Positions 50,351 to 58,247 of a DNA stretch of 64,000 nt are shown in pieces. The notes under the pieces were generated by a model. It saw only the letters and a program-made list of their open reading frames with translations, ran no database searches and had not been told where the DNA came from. The DNA is from Pycnococcus provasolii (taxonomy: Eukaryota > Chlorophyta > Pseudoscourfieldiophyceae > Pseudoscourfieldiales > Pycnococcaceae): NCBI GenBank assembly GCA_938743325.2, contig OW568870.1, positions 62,001 through 126,000 of the forward strand, written 5' to 3'. A program made the position numbers and the translations under genes. Numbering within the stretch: the stretch's first letter is position 1; every line of letters starts with the position of its first letter.

Positions 50351-52138
50351 CTACTCCGTCAGCCAATCTTTCTTCGGCGAGGAGTAGATCCAAAGCGCTT
50401 CGTTGCACAACCAGAACCATGCAAGTCCTTCGACAAAGTACGCCGTCAGCGCACTTTCGTCAGAGTCACGCAGAGCCGGGGGTGTGGGCGGAGGTGCAGC
50501 CACCGCCGCCTCGAGTGCACGCGTCACGAGCTCGTCTTCCTCGTCTCTGTCGGCACCCACGCGATCCGCGGCGCGCGAAGCTTCGTCGAGAACGAGCGCA
50601 AGAAAGCGACGCTCATTTTCTATCACAGGCCAGAGATCATCCTGCGCTTTGCCGTAACGCGTCGATGCCTTCTTCCAACTTCTCGTCAAGCCACTGAACG
50701 GACCGGAATCTTCCTCCTTTGCCTCTTCAGCAAGCACATCCGAATTCTCGCCCAAGCTGGCCAGTGCCTTGTCGCGCAGAGATGCACTCTCCGCCTCCTC
50801 TGCATCCATCTCTGCATTCACCTCCTCCCACATGCGCGTCGCCACCTGACTTGCGAACGTTCCCACGAGCGCCGTCGCACCAAGGGCAACGATGATGAAG
50901 ATATCCTCGTTCGGATTGTCCCCGCCACGCCCCGTAAGAGCTCCGAGCGTGAAGACGCCCATGGCGGAGTCCAGGTAGTACGGCTTGAGGCTGCCCAGAA
51001 ACGTGCCAGCGGCGAACTCGGGGAATGTGACTGACGTCGTGCCGAAGAGGTATGCATACCCGCCGATGGGCAGTGCCGGTAGTACGGGAGCAAGACGGAA
51101 GACGAGTACGCTTTGGAATCCACCTCGTCCTTCGCCACCTCCCGATACGGCGCGCTCAACAGCACGGAGTGCCTTTCGCTCCTCGACAAACTTCTTCACG
51201 CGCTCTTTCAGCACCGTGCGGCTTAGCATGAACGCTCCCGCGCCGCCAAGCGTGCTCCCCGCGGCGGTTGCGACGCATCCGTACAGCGGGTTGTTGTCGA
51301 ACAGGATGCCACTGACGAGCGCTAGCGCGACGGAGATGGCATCAAGGCACAGGATTTTGCACAGCGCGCACGCGGCTATGAAGCCCGCCGTCTTGTATGC
51401 GCCAAGGTCGTTCAGCTGGTTGAGCGTGTTTGTGATGGTATCACGCAGCACAGGGTCAGCGTCGAAGTCCATGCCCGCCGTCTTGAGCAGCACGGCGCGT
51501 CCTCCAAAGCGCAGCGCGATGGCGCTGACAGCGATGGTGAACGCAGCCACCGCCGTGGCTGTTTTCGCATCGCTTTCCGTGCCCTCCTCCTCCTCCTCGT
51601 CTGCGTTGCCAGATTCCCCGTCCTTTGTTTCTTTCTTGGGTGGTGTTCTCGCGATTCTGATTGAGTTTGCGGCTCGGAGCACCTTGCGCGCCGTCGTCGG
51701 CCTTGCCTGCCACGCGTCTAATCGCAGCTGCTGTCCAGCTTTTTCCACCGGGCTCATGACAGTTGCAGTTGTCGCTGACGACGTCGTCGCATCGTCCGCC
51801 CCGCGTGTCTGCTCTTGGCTACTACTTGTCGCCTCTTCCTTGAACGCCGTGTTCACGTCCGTCGCTTGCCTCGGAACGGTCTTGTCACTGTCAAGTCCGT
51901 TCGCGTCCGTTTGTGAGGTTGCTTGGGGTGGCGACGCCGGATCTTCAACAGCGCGCCGGGCGACTGAAGATCCCCGCAACGAGTGGAAACTCAGGCTGTT
52001 GTTATACCGCTGATGTACTCCAGCGGTATAACAACGGCGGTCAAAGCGGTTGATTTTACTGCTACTCTGAAAGGTTGTTGAGGGCATGACACAACACTGA
52101 GGGCGCGTCGTCAGTGACGTCATCGGTACGCGCGCCAT
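50351..52138 (-). CDS. Plastid VTT/TVP38-TMEM64 (DedA-like) membrane protein
   Basis: 595 aa from the ATG at 52138 (MARVPMTSL). Residues 1-150 are Ser/Thr/Gln-rich, like a plastid presequence plus a disordered linker. Several TM segments follow: about 215-235 (VAAFTIAVSAIALRF) and a VTT domain at about 262-430. The VTT core is readable as SVALALVSGILFDNNPLYGC, then GSTLGGAGAFMLSR, then FRLAPVLPALPIGGYAYLFG and FLGSLKPYYLDSAMG, the re-entrant-loop pattern of DedA/TVP38 proteins. Plants have plastid members of the family, thought to act in lipid or ion transport across membranes; relatives TMEM41B/VMP1 are scramblases. The C-terminal 140 residues are soluble and acidic. A perfect hairpin lies at codons 35-47. 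Confidence 0.85.
   Translation of the reverse strand: MARVPMTSLTTRPQCCVMPSTTFQSSSKINRFDRRCYTAGVHQRYNNSLSFHSLRGSSVARRAVEDPASPPQATSQTDANGLDSDKTVPRQATDVNTAFKEEATSSSQEQTRGADDATTSSATTATVMSPVEKAGQQLRLDAWQARPTTARKVLRAANSIRIARTPPKKETKDGESGNADEEEEEGTESDAKTATAVAAFTIAVSAIALRFGGRAVLLKTAGMDFDADPVLRDTITNTLNQLNDLGAYKTAGFIAACALCKILCLDAISVALALVSGILFDNNPLYGCVATAAGSTLGGAGAFMLSRTVLKERVKKFVEERKALRAVERAVSGGGEGRGGFQSVLVFRLAPVLPALPIGGYAYLFGTTSVTFPEFAAGTFLGSLKPYYLDSAMGVFTLGALTGRGGDNPNEDIFIIVALGATALVGTFASQVATRMWEEVNAEMDAEEAESASLRDKALASLGENSDVLAEEAKEEDSGPFSGLTRSWKKASTRYGKAQDDLWPVIENERRFLALVLDEASRAADRVGADRDEEDELVTRALEAAVAAPPPTPPALRDSDESALTAYFVEGLAWFWLCNEALWIYSSPKKDWLTE
51998..52035 (-). promoter_or_regulatory. Perfect 15-bp inverted repeat in early codons
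   Basis: Arms 51998-52012 (GTTGTTATACCGCTG) and 52021-52035 are exact complements with an 8-base loop, inside codons 35-47 of the VTT gene. It is similar in arm length and placement to the hairpin at 19267-19307, but the sequences are unrelated. Confidence 0.65.
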
Positions 52139-52344
52139 GGTGTGGTGTGTGGTATGGGGTGTGGCGTTGGGCGGTGCCTGGCACCTGGTGGGGTTTGGGG
52201 CGCCCGCGCACAAGAACGAAACGATAGGCTGGGAGGCCGCCCGAGATCCCCGTTCAATCTTTTGCGCAGATTTTCCATGGTATTTGGTAGGGGTTTGGTT
52301 TTATTTCGAAGTTTTGGGGTTCATCCTTGGTTTTGTTCGACACC

Positions 52345-53401
52345 ATGGCGCTGCTGTGCGAGTACGAGCAGGAGCGTTTGAGGAACATCGCGCGCAACCA
52401 GGCGCGCATGCAGCAACTCCTCGGAGGCCTGCCCCTGAAAGCACCGCCTCCCGCACTCGCAGCCAAACAACACGAAAAGCAGAATCCGTCCTCGAAGAAG
52501 AAACTGCCCGTGAAGAGAAAAACGACCGAGGATGGGGCGGCGGAGGGCGCCGAAGCGTCGCACTGGGTCAGAAGGTCGACGCGGAACATACCGCCGCCGC
52601 CGTCGCTGCAGGCATCAGCGGGCACTCACAACGCGAGCGCTACGACGCGCGACTTGCCACCACCTCCGCCGGCGGACGCGTTCGTGTCAGTCGATACGTG
52701 GAGAAGAACGCACGGAAGCAGTCACGGTGGGAAAAGTGCTAGTGCGGCGGTCAAAGCAGACACAGCCGCGGGAACATCTACAAAGGAACTCGTCGCCAGC
52801 GTTGAAGAGCTGTGCAGCACCTTTCTCGGAAGACGCGTCGACCGCGCGTGTCGAGCAGATGACGACGACGACGACGACGACAAGCCGCCACTTCCACCCA
52901 AGGCGCACGCGAGCGCCTGCGTGTTTGCGCCAGCGGCCATGGCCAAACAACCCGACAATCCTCACGCATACGTGCCGCGCTTTAACAAGTACAGCGGCGT
53001 TCAGGAGTGGAGCAACGCCGTCGCCTTGTACGTGAACGCCGTCCCGAAGGACGAGGAGTCCGTGCACACGTGTCTCGCGAGCTCTGCGAGCAGCACGTAC
53101 GGCGGTTACCACAACTTGTTCGCGAGGCAGGGCCGACGCATGCGCTGGTATGCACCAAAGGGACAGGACGAGGACAGCCCTGTTGTTCGCCGTCTAATTG
53201 GAAGCGGTGAGGGCGACGGAAGCACGCGTGTTCTTTTGTTCCTGCGTCGCGAGACGGAGCCTTACGTGTTCTGCGGACGCGTCAGCTGCACGAGCGTGCT
53301 ACCGGGCAGCGCGCCTGTGCAGCTGGAGTGGACGCTCTTGGACTTCGACGTGCTGAGACTGCAGGACGACTACGTGCGTCTCATGGGCGCGGAGATGGTG
53401 C

Positions 53402-53435
<34 letters not shown>

Positions 53436-53466
53436 TGTCGCTGCTGCTGCTGCTGAGGACTTGTAA
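52345..53466 (+). CDS. Nuclear-looking protein with DUF3427-like C-terminal domain
   Basis: 373 aa from the ATG at 52345 (CACCATGG). Residues 1-30 (ALLCEYEQERLRNIARNQARM) form the 'YExxRLxNIxRN' helix seen at the N-terminus of several plant nuclear proteins such as WDR76-type factors. Basic KKKLPVKRK could be a nuclear signal. Residues about 195-345 (YHNLFARQGRRMRWYAPKGQ, RVLLFLRRETEPYVFCGRV, VQLEWTLLDFDV) resemble DUF3427, a small domain usually at the C-terminus of bacterial superfamily-2 helicases; here there is no helicase. The tail is an Asp run. Divergent, 207 bp from the VTT gene. The domain call is by motif and moderate. Confidence 0.7.
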
Positions 53467-53515
53467 AAGTAAACCCCGACAATTTCTCTCTGCCAAACCC
53501 CCCGGTAATTTGGGA

Positions 53516-53526
53516 AGGGTTAGGGT
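53516..53526 (+). promoter_or_regulatory. GGGTTAGGG telobox-like site
   Basis: A single GGGTTAGGG about 110 bases upstream of the mitochondrial uL14 ATG. Teloboxes are frequent in plant ribosomal-protein promoters. Confidence 0.4.
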
Positions 53527-53637
53527 CGCCGCCCCCCAGTCCGCCCCCCTCGGCCCTCTCCCTCCCCAACTCCCTTCTTCCCCTTCACCACTCTTCTTTC
53601 ACCTCCCAGGAGGAGGGGGTGGTGGACGGGGACCGCC

Positions 53638-54126
53638 ATGGCGATGATGACGACTTCGTTGGGTGCGCTGACCTCCACGTTTGCGAAGTCGTGCTCGCTA
53701 ACGTCGGCAAGCATGCTCGCGGCGTTTCAGGCGCGGCGGAACGTCATGGCGGGCTCCATGGTGGACGTCGTCGACAACTCCGGCGCTCTGAAGGCGAAGG
53801 TGATTCGCGTTCAGAAGTACGTCGCGACGAACAAAGGCAAGGCTGGTTTGGGCGACAAGGTGACGGCGTCCGTTCGTCAGAGCAACCTGAAGAGCAGCAC
53901 GCGCATCCCCAAGGGAACGGTGATTCACGGCGTGGTGGTGGAGACGCGCGCGCACACGCGTCGTCTGGATGGCAGCCGCGTGCGCACTGGTCGCAACAGC
54001 ATAGTGTTGGTGAAGAAGGACGGCTCTCCGATGGGCACACGCGTGAACGCGGTAGTTCCCGTGGAGCTGCGCGCGAAGAACAAGCACGGCCTGCGCATCT
54101 GCAACATCGCTGACAAGCTCATGTAA
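53638..54126 (+). CDS. uL14m: Mitochondrial ribosomal protein uL14m
   Basis: 162 aa from the ATG at 53638 (GCCATGG). Residues 1-35 are Thr/Ser/Ala/Met-rich with basic residues and no acids, like a presequence. The rest is the uL14 barrel: MAGSMVDVVDNSGALKAKVI, then RIPKGTVIHGVVVETRA, IVLVKKDGSPMGTRVNAVV and the terminal helix LRICNIADKLM. uL14 bridges the large and small ribosomal subunits. Plastid uL14 is normally plastid-encoded, so a nuclear copy with a presequence should serve mitochondria. Confidence 0.93.
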   Translation: MAMMTTSLGALTSTFAKSCSLTSASMLAAFQARRNVMAGSMVDVVDNSGALKAKVIRVQKYVATNKGKAGLGDKVTASVRQSNLKSSTRIPKGTVIHGVVVETRAHTRRLDGSRVRTGRNSIVLVKKDGSPMGTRVNAVVPVELRAKNKHGLRICNIADKLM

Positions 54127-54173
54127 AACCAAAAAAACAAACAAGGCGCCGTATCTGAGGTATGCTATCCTTT

Positions 54174-54191
54174 CCTAACCCTAACCCTAAC
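54174..54191 (+). promoter_or_regulatory. CCCTAA telobox-like array
   Basis: Three CCTAAC units between the uL14m stop (54126) and the NME5-paladin ATG (54317). Confidence 0.5.
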
Positions 54192-54316
54192 AGCGATGTC
54201 CGACCGCGGCGTTCAAACGAACCCCGGGCCGCGTGGTGTTTCCCGCCGTGACCGAACCCACCCAACCCAACCAGCTGTTTCTTGAGCGACCGCGACTGAC
54301 TGACTTGCCTTGCGCG

Positions 54317-56026
54317 ATGGAGCACACCGTCGCCGTCATCAAGCCGGACGTGTGCGCCGCCGGAGCAGCCTCGCGCGTCGTCGAAATCGCAGAGGCGGCC
54401 GGCTTCTTCGTCGCGCGACGCAGAGAACTGCGATTCAGCCCCACGCTCGCGAGGCAGTTCTACGCACACCTCGAATCGCAGCCCAACTTTCGCGTGCTCG
54501 TCGAGTTCCTATCCAGCGGGCCCGTCGTCGCGCTCGTGCTCACAAAGGTTGGTGCAGTCAAGGCATGGAGGACGCTCATCGGGCCGATGGACCCTGCTCG
54601 TGCAAGAGAAATCGCGCCCAGCTCCGTGCGTGCCCTGCTCGGAGCGGACGCCGTCAGAAACGCCGTGCACGGGAGCGACAGCGACGAGAGCGCGCGACGC
54701 GAGGCGAACCTGCTCTTCCCACCAGGTGCGTTGGAGGCGCTCGTGCCCAAGGAGTATCTTGTCGAGACTGTGCTTCCGGGCCTTGTGGACGCGCTGGGAG
54801 AGATGTACGCAAGCCAGCCGGAGGACGGGTACCGCTGGATGTCACACTGGTTCCAGTGCTCAGCACCTCCTCCACGAGACATGCTAGAAGACTGGCCGGA
54901 TGCCGTCCTTCACGGCGGCGCGGCACTCGTCGCGGACCAGAGCGCAGGTCTACACGCGAAGAGCCTAGGTGCGCCTCTTTACGAAGGGACTTGGAACTTC
55001 CGAAGGTGCAAGGACCGTGACCCGATTTACGGCTTAGGAAGCAGCCTTGTTTCGGGCACGAAGGGCATGCTCGAGGGCCTGTGCCGCTCCGGCCACCCGC
55101 GCGTTCACTACTTCCAGCTGCGCGACGACCCGTGCGTGTTCCTGTCAGGCGCGCCAGTCGCTGCGAAAGAAACGAATCCCGCCGATGCGTTCAAGTTTAA
55201 GCTCGGTGGGCGAGCCAGCAGCGGCGGTGCGAGCGGCTACCATCTTGACAGGATGGATGCGCGCCTGAAATTGGACGTTCTCTCGCTCGGCCGCGAAAAG
55301 GGTGGTCAGGTTATGGTAAATACCACCGGAGGTCCATCCGGCGAGGCTTCTGCGACGCCGTTCGCCGTCGGCGAGGATATGGTGCGCTGCTCGTCTGATG
55401 CTTTTAAAACATTCCGGTCTGACGGCATCCCCGTGACCATCACGCGACTACCTCTTTCCGACGAGGGTGCTCTGTTTGAGAGGCAGCTGGACCAGCTCGT
55501 GGAAGTCTTGGGCGATTGCAACCTGGACGACGCCGCGGTGTTCTCGTGCCGCAGCGGGTACAGCCGCACGACTTCCGCGATGGTCGCGGCGATGCTCATC
55601 TGGCGAACGCGCAAGGGTGTCGATCCGACGTATCAGGTGAACTACATGCACATCGACCCGAACAGACCGAATTTGGACAATGCTGAGTTCTCCGTCGTCC
55701 TATACGCGGTGATGCAGCTCGAGGCGATGGGCAAGAGAGGGCGAGAGGCAAAGCAGATGCTCGACGAGTGCATTGACAAGTGTGACGCGCTGGAGAATGT
55801 GCGGCAAGCTCCCGCGAAGTGCAAGCTGAATGCACGACATGATGTGCACGCCTCAGAAAAGTGGAGTTGGCTTGGACTGTTGTACTTGGAGCGGTACTAC
55901 AACTTGTTGCTATTTGCTAGCTATTGTAGGGACACCGCCGGCGACGGATTCGTGCTGAGATTCTCGCAATGGGTTCGCGCGCACTGGAACCTGAAACGAG
56001 ACATCAGAGAGATGAGCTTAACTTAA
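54317..56026 (+). CDS. NME5-type nucleoside diphosphate kinase fused to a paladin-like phosphatase domain
   Basis: 569 aa from the ATG at 54317. Residues 1-140 are an NDK domain (MEHTVAVIKPDV, SGPVVALVLTKVGAVKAW, SSVRALLGADAVRNAVHGSDSDE); the catalytic His is at 118 and the GSDS motif is intact, unlike human NME5. Residues about 145-195 (ETVLPGLVDALGEMYASQPED, WMSHWFQ) match the Dpy-30-like tail of NME5/RSP23, which docks radial-spoke proteins in cilia. Residues about 205-569 match paladin/PTP-like phytases: PIYGLGSSLVSGTKGML, VHYFQLRDDPCVFLSGAPV, YHLDRMDARLKLDVL, and the loop Cys411-RSGYS-Arg417 (C-x5-R). The reading frame is unbroken across both halves. Combining a ciliary NDK and a Cys phosphatase in one chain is unusual. 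Confidence 0.88.
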   Translation: MEHTVAVIKPDVCAAGAASRVVEIAEAAGFFVARRRELRFSPTLARQFYAHLESQPNFRVLVEFLSSGPVVALVLTKVGAVKAWRTLIGPMDPARAREIAPSSVRALLGADAVRNAVHGSDSDESARREANLLFPPGALEALVPKEYLVETVLPGLVDALGEMYASQPEDGYRWMSHWFQCSAPPPRDMLEDWPDAVLHGGAALVADQSAGLHAKSLGAPLYEGTWNFRRCKDRDPIYGLGSSLVSGTKGMLEGLCRSGHPRVHYFQLRDDPCVFLSGAPVAAKETNPADAFKFKLGGRASSGGASGYHLDRMDARLKLDVLSLGREKGGQVMVNTTGGPSGEASATPFAVGEDMVRCSSDAFKTFRSDGIPVTITRLPLSDEGALFERQLDQLVEVLGDCNLDDAAVFSCRSGYSRTTSAMVAAMLIWRTRKGVDPTYQVNYMHIDPNRPNLDNAEFSVVLYAVMQLEAMGKRGREAKQMLDECIDKCDALENVRQAPAKCKLNARHDVHASEKWSWLGLLYLERYYNLLLFASYCRDTAGDGFVLRFSQWVRAHWNLKRDIREMSLT

Positions 56027-56306
56027 AAAAGTAAATTTTAATTTGTCTCAATTGCATTGCATCAGGGGGACTCCTGACCAGGACCTCGCGAAAAGCCTTA
56101 AACCCGAATCAATCGAGACTTCCTTTTTTCGCTCTGCTTCAGACCTCAGACGTTCCTGCTCCGGCATTCTTCACATCGCCTCCAAGTTGCCGCTGGTAAT
56201 TCACTCTTCCGTCGCAGTTTGGCCGTGGCGAGATTTTGGGATCGGCTCCTCGTGGCTCCTCATTGGCTGTGACGCGCGCTCGCACCTACAGATCACCTTA
56301 GCCATC

Positions 56307-57461
56307 ATGGCGTCGAACGCTGGTGGCGCGTCGAACGCTGGTGGCGCGTCGAATCCCGCGCAGGACGCACTCGCGCGCATCAAGCGGTGGTTCGGAGGAC
56401 TGCCGCTCCTCACAAAGAGCGTGTTCGTCACGTGCGTCGCCGTGTACGTCGCCACCGAGTTGACTGGGTTGGACGCCCTAATTCTGCACACCTGCCTCTC
56501 GCCGTACCGTCTTGCAGCGCACGTCGAAATATGGAGAGCAGTCACCGCGCCGCTCGTGCACCTCGGGCTCCTGCACATAGTCTTCAACATGCTCGCATAC
56601 GTTCCCATGGCACGAAGCGTCGAAAGCTCCGTCGGAACGGTGAGGTTCGCCTTCCTGACACTCGTCTGCATGCTGGCTACCGCCATCGTGCACGCGTCGC
56701 TTGCGTGGCTTGCGCACGGAGTGGCGGTCGTCACCAGAGGCGTCGAGGCTTATCCGCAAAGTGACCCGCTCTACGACGCGGCAGCTTCCGTTGCTTCCAA
56801 GGGGTCGTTCTACGTGCTGCGCATGCTGGGAGGCGTGCACGCATGCTCCGCCGGGCTGTCAGCCCAGATCTTCGTTCACATCGCGTACGAACCTTACTTC
56901 GAGGGTGGAACACGTGGCGAGCGAAGCGTCTTCGGGCTATTCAACGTACCAGTCAGCTGGTATCCGTGGGTGTTGCTGGTACTGTTTCAGCTCATGATCC
57001 CGAACGCAAGCTTGCTCGGGCACCTATCTGGCTTGCTTGTGGGGCTAGCGCTAGGTGCCGTTCCGCTGTTTGGGACCGTTGCGCACCTCACTCACGCAAC
57101 TTCGACTCGCGTTGAAGCGAAGCTGCCTTCGCGCATCCGTGACGCTTCTGGCTTCGTATCCTCTCCGGGAGTGGGATGGTCGATGTCCTCGCCGCTTCCG
57201 ACGACGACGGCTGATGCTGCACCTTCCTCGTCGTCGTGGTGGACGAGAATGACGGCATCGACGTCGTCGTCGACGACTCCGGCGTTCGCGGGCACGGCGC
57301 GCACGCTCAGCCAGCAATCATCGTCAGCCGCATTGCCTTGGGCGCGGTCACCGGAGAGCGGGGGTGGAGGGACGTACGCCACGCTTCCGAACGGCGAGGA
57401 GGCAAGAGCGGCGGCGGCGGCAGCCGCCGCCGCACGAGCCGCGGCGGCGCGCGGCCCGTAA
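56307..57461 (+). CDS. Rhomboid-family intramembrane protease, RHBDD/RBL type
   Basis: 384 aa from the ATG at 56307 (ATCATGG); the frame is open upstream to 56043 through UTR-like sequence. It has about six TM segments between residues 25 and 255. Rhomboid landmarks: VHLGLLHIVFNMLAYVPM (the H-x4-H-x3-N type segment of TM2), SAGLSAQIF with candidate nucleophile Ser185, and LLGHLSGLLVGLALG with candidate catalytic His239. The G-x-S motif reads GLSA where GxSG is usual, so activity is probable but not certain. An unusual loop of about 45 residues lies before the nucleophile (HGVAVVTRGVEAYPQSDPL). The C-terminal 120 residues are soluble, Ser/Thr- then Ala-rich. Confidence 0.85.
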   Translation: MASNAGGASNAGGASNPAQDALARIKRWFGGLPLLTKSVFVTCVAVYVATELTGLDALILHTCLSPYRLAAHVEIWRAVTAPLVHLGLLHIVFNMLAYVPMARSVESSVGTVRFAFLTLVCMLATAIVHASLAWLAHGVAVVTRGVEAYPQSDPLYDAAASVASKGSFYVLRMLGGVHACSAGLSAQIFVHIAYEPYFEGGTRGERSVFGLFNVPVSWYPWVLLVLFQLMIPNASLLGHLSGLLVGLALGAVPLFGTVAHLTHATSTRVEAKLPSRIRDASGFVSSPGVGWSMSSPLPTTTADAAPSSSSWWTRMTASTSSSTTPAFAGTARTLSQQSSSAALPWARSPESGGGGTYATLPNGEEARAAAAAAAAARAAAARGP

Positions 57462-57607
57462 TATTTCTGCTGTAAAATTAACCTCAAAACAGAAACCCGA
57501 ATATGAAATGGATTTTGATTGATTGGGGTTTATAGCCTACCCCATTTTCTGCGGGACTCGGATTTTCCGGTGATATCTTATCTACCCCCTGCATACTCTC
57601 TGCTGAT

Positions 57608-58132
57608 ATGGCAGCCCTCTTTCCGTCGTCGGCGTCGGCGTCGGCGTCGTCGGCGCTTCGTGCTCACCGTCCTTCTCGCCCTCCCTTCCCTCGTCCTCAT
57701 CCTCGTCGTTCACCTGCACCTTTTTCCGCGTTCAGTGCGGTTGGTTTCTCTGTCGGTGCTCAAAAGGTGGGTAACTCTGTTGGTGGTGGTGTGGGTGTGG
57801 CTGGTGATGGTGGTGGTGCCATGGGAACGCGAATAAATGCGGGTTGGTGCGCTCGACCTCAAGCAAGACTTCAACGCTTGGCGCATTCCAGAACTTCAAC
57901 CGTAACGGCTGCCAGCAGTGCGTCGCCAAACAACGACTCAGGCGAGTGGAATAGGCCCGTGGGGGGCGCGGAGGAAGGCGTCGCAGGCGCAGTCGCGCTT
58001 GCATTTGCCGTCACTGCGGCGACGTTCACATTTCGTGTGCTCTGGATCACCTTTCTCGTCGCCGTATCCGCATTCAAGTACGTTGTCGTTGCCGCTCTGC
58101 TCGCCTTTGGTGTCCTACTTGTAATTCCGTGA
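57608..58132 (+). CDS. Small plastid-targeted-looking membrane protein
   Basis: 174 aa from the ATG at 57608 (ATATGGCAGCC). The first 60 residues are rich in Ser, Ala, Pro and Arg with no acids, a plausible plastid transit peptide. A Gly-rich linker follows, then two TM segments at the C-terminus (about 126-146 VAGAVALAFAVTAATFTF and 148-174 VAVSAFKYVVVAALLAFGVLLVI). The stop TGA is the start of GTGAGT, a good splice-donor sequence, so the gene could continue in a further exon; I found no convincing one before the SET gene at 58248. Family unknown. Confidence 0.65.
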   Translation: MAALFPSSASASASSALRAHRPSRPPFPRPHPRRSPAPFSAFSAVGFSVGAQKVGNSVGGGVGVAGDGGGAMGTRINAGWCARPQARLQRLAHSRTSTVTAASSASPNNDSGEWNRPVGGAEEGVAGAVALAFAVTAATFTFRVLWITFLVAVSAFKYVVVAALLAFGVLLVIP

Positions 58133-58217
58133 GTGTGTTTCTCTTTTCATTTTCTTCATTCTCTCTTTCCCGACGGGGTTGATCCCTCTTGTGCATTTTC
58201 GCCATAAACTTGACAAG

Positions 58218-58225
58218 CCTTAAGG
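58218..58225 (+). promoter_or_regulatory. CCTTAAGG palindrome next to the SET gene start
   Basis: An eight-base palindrome 23 bases upstream of the ATG at 58248. Related CTTAAGG words occur at 20328-20335, 33748-33755, 36431-36475 and 45653-45660, each in the 5' flank of a gene. Confidence 0.35.
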
Positions 58226-58247
58226 AGTTAGCACTCGTTCGGTGAAG

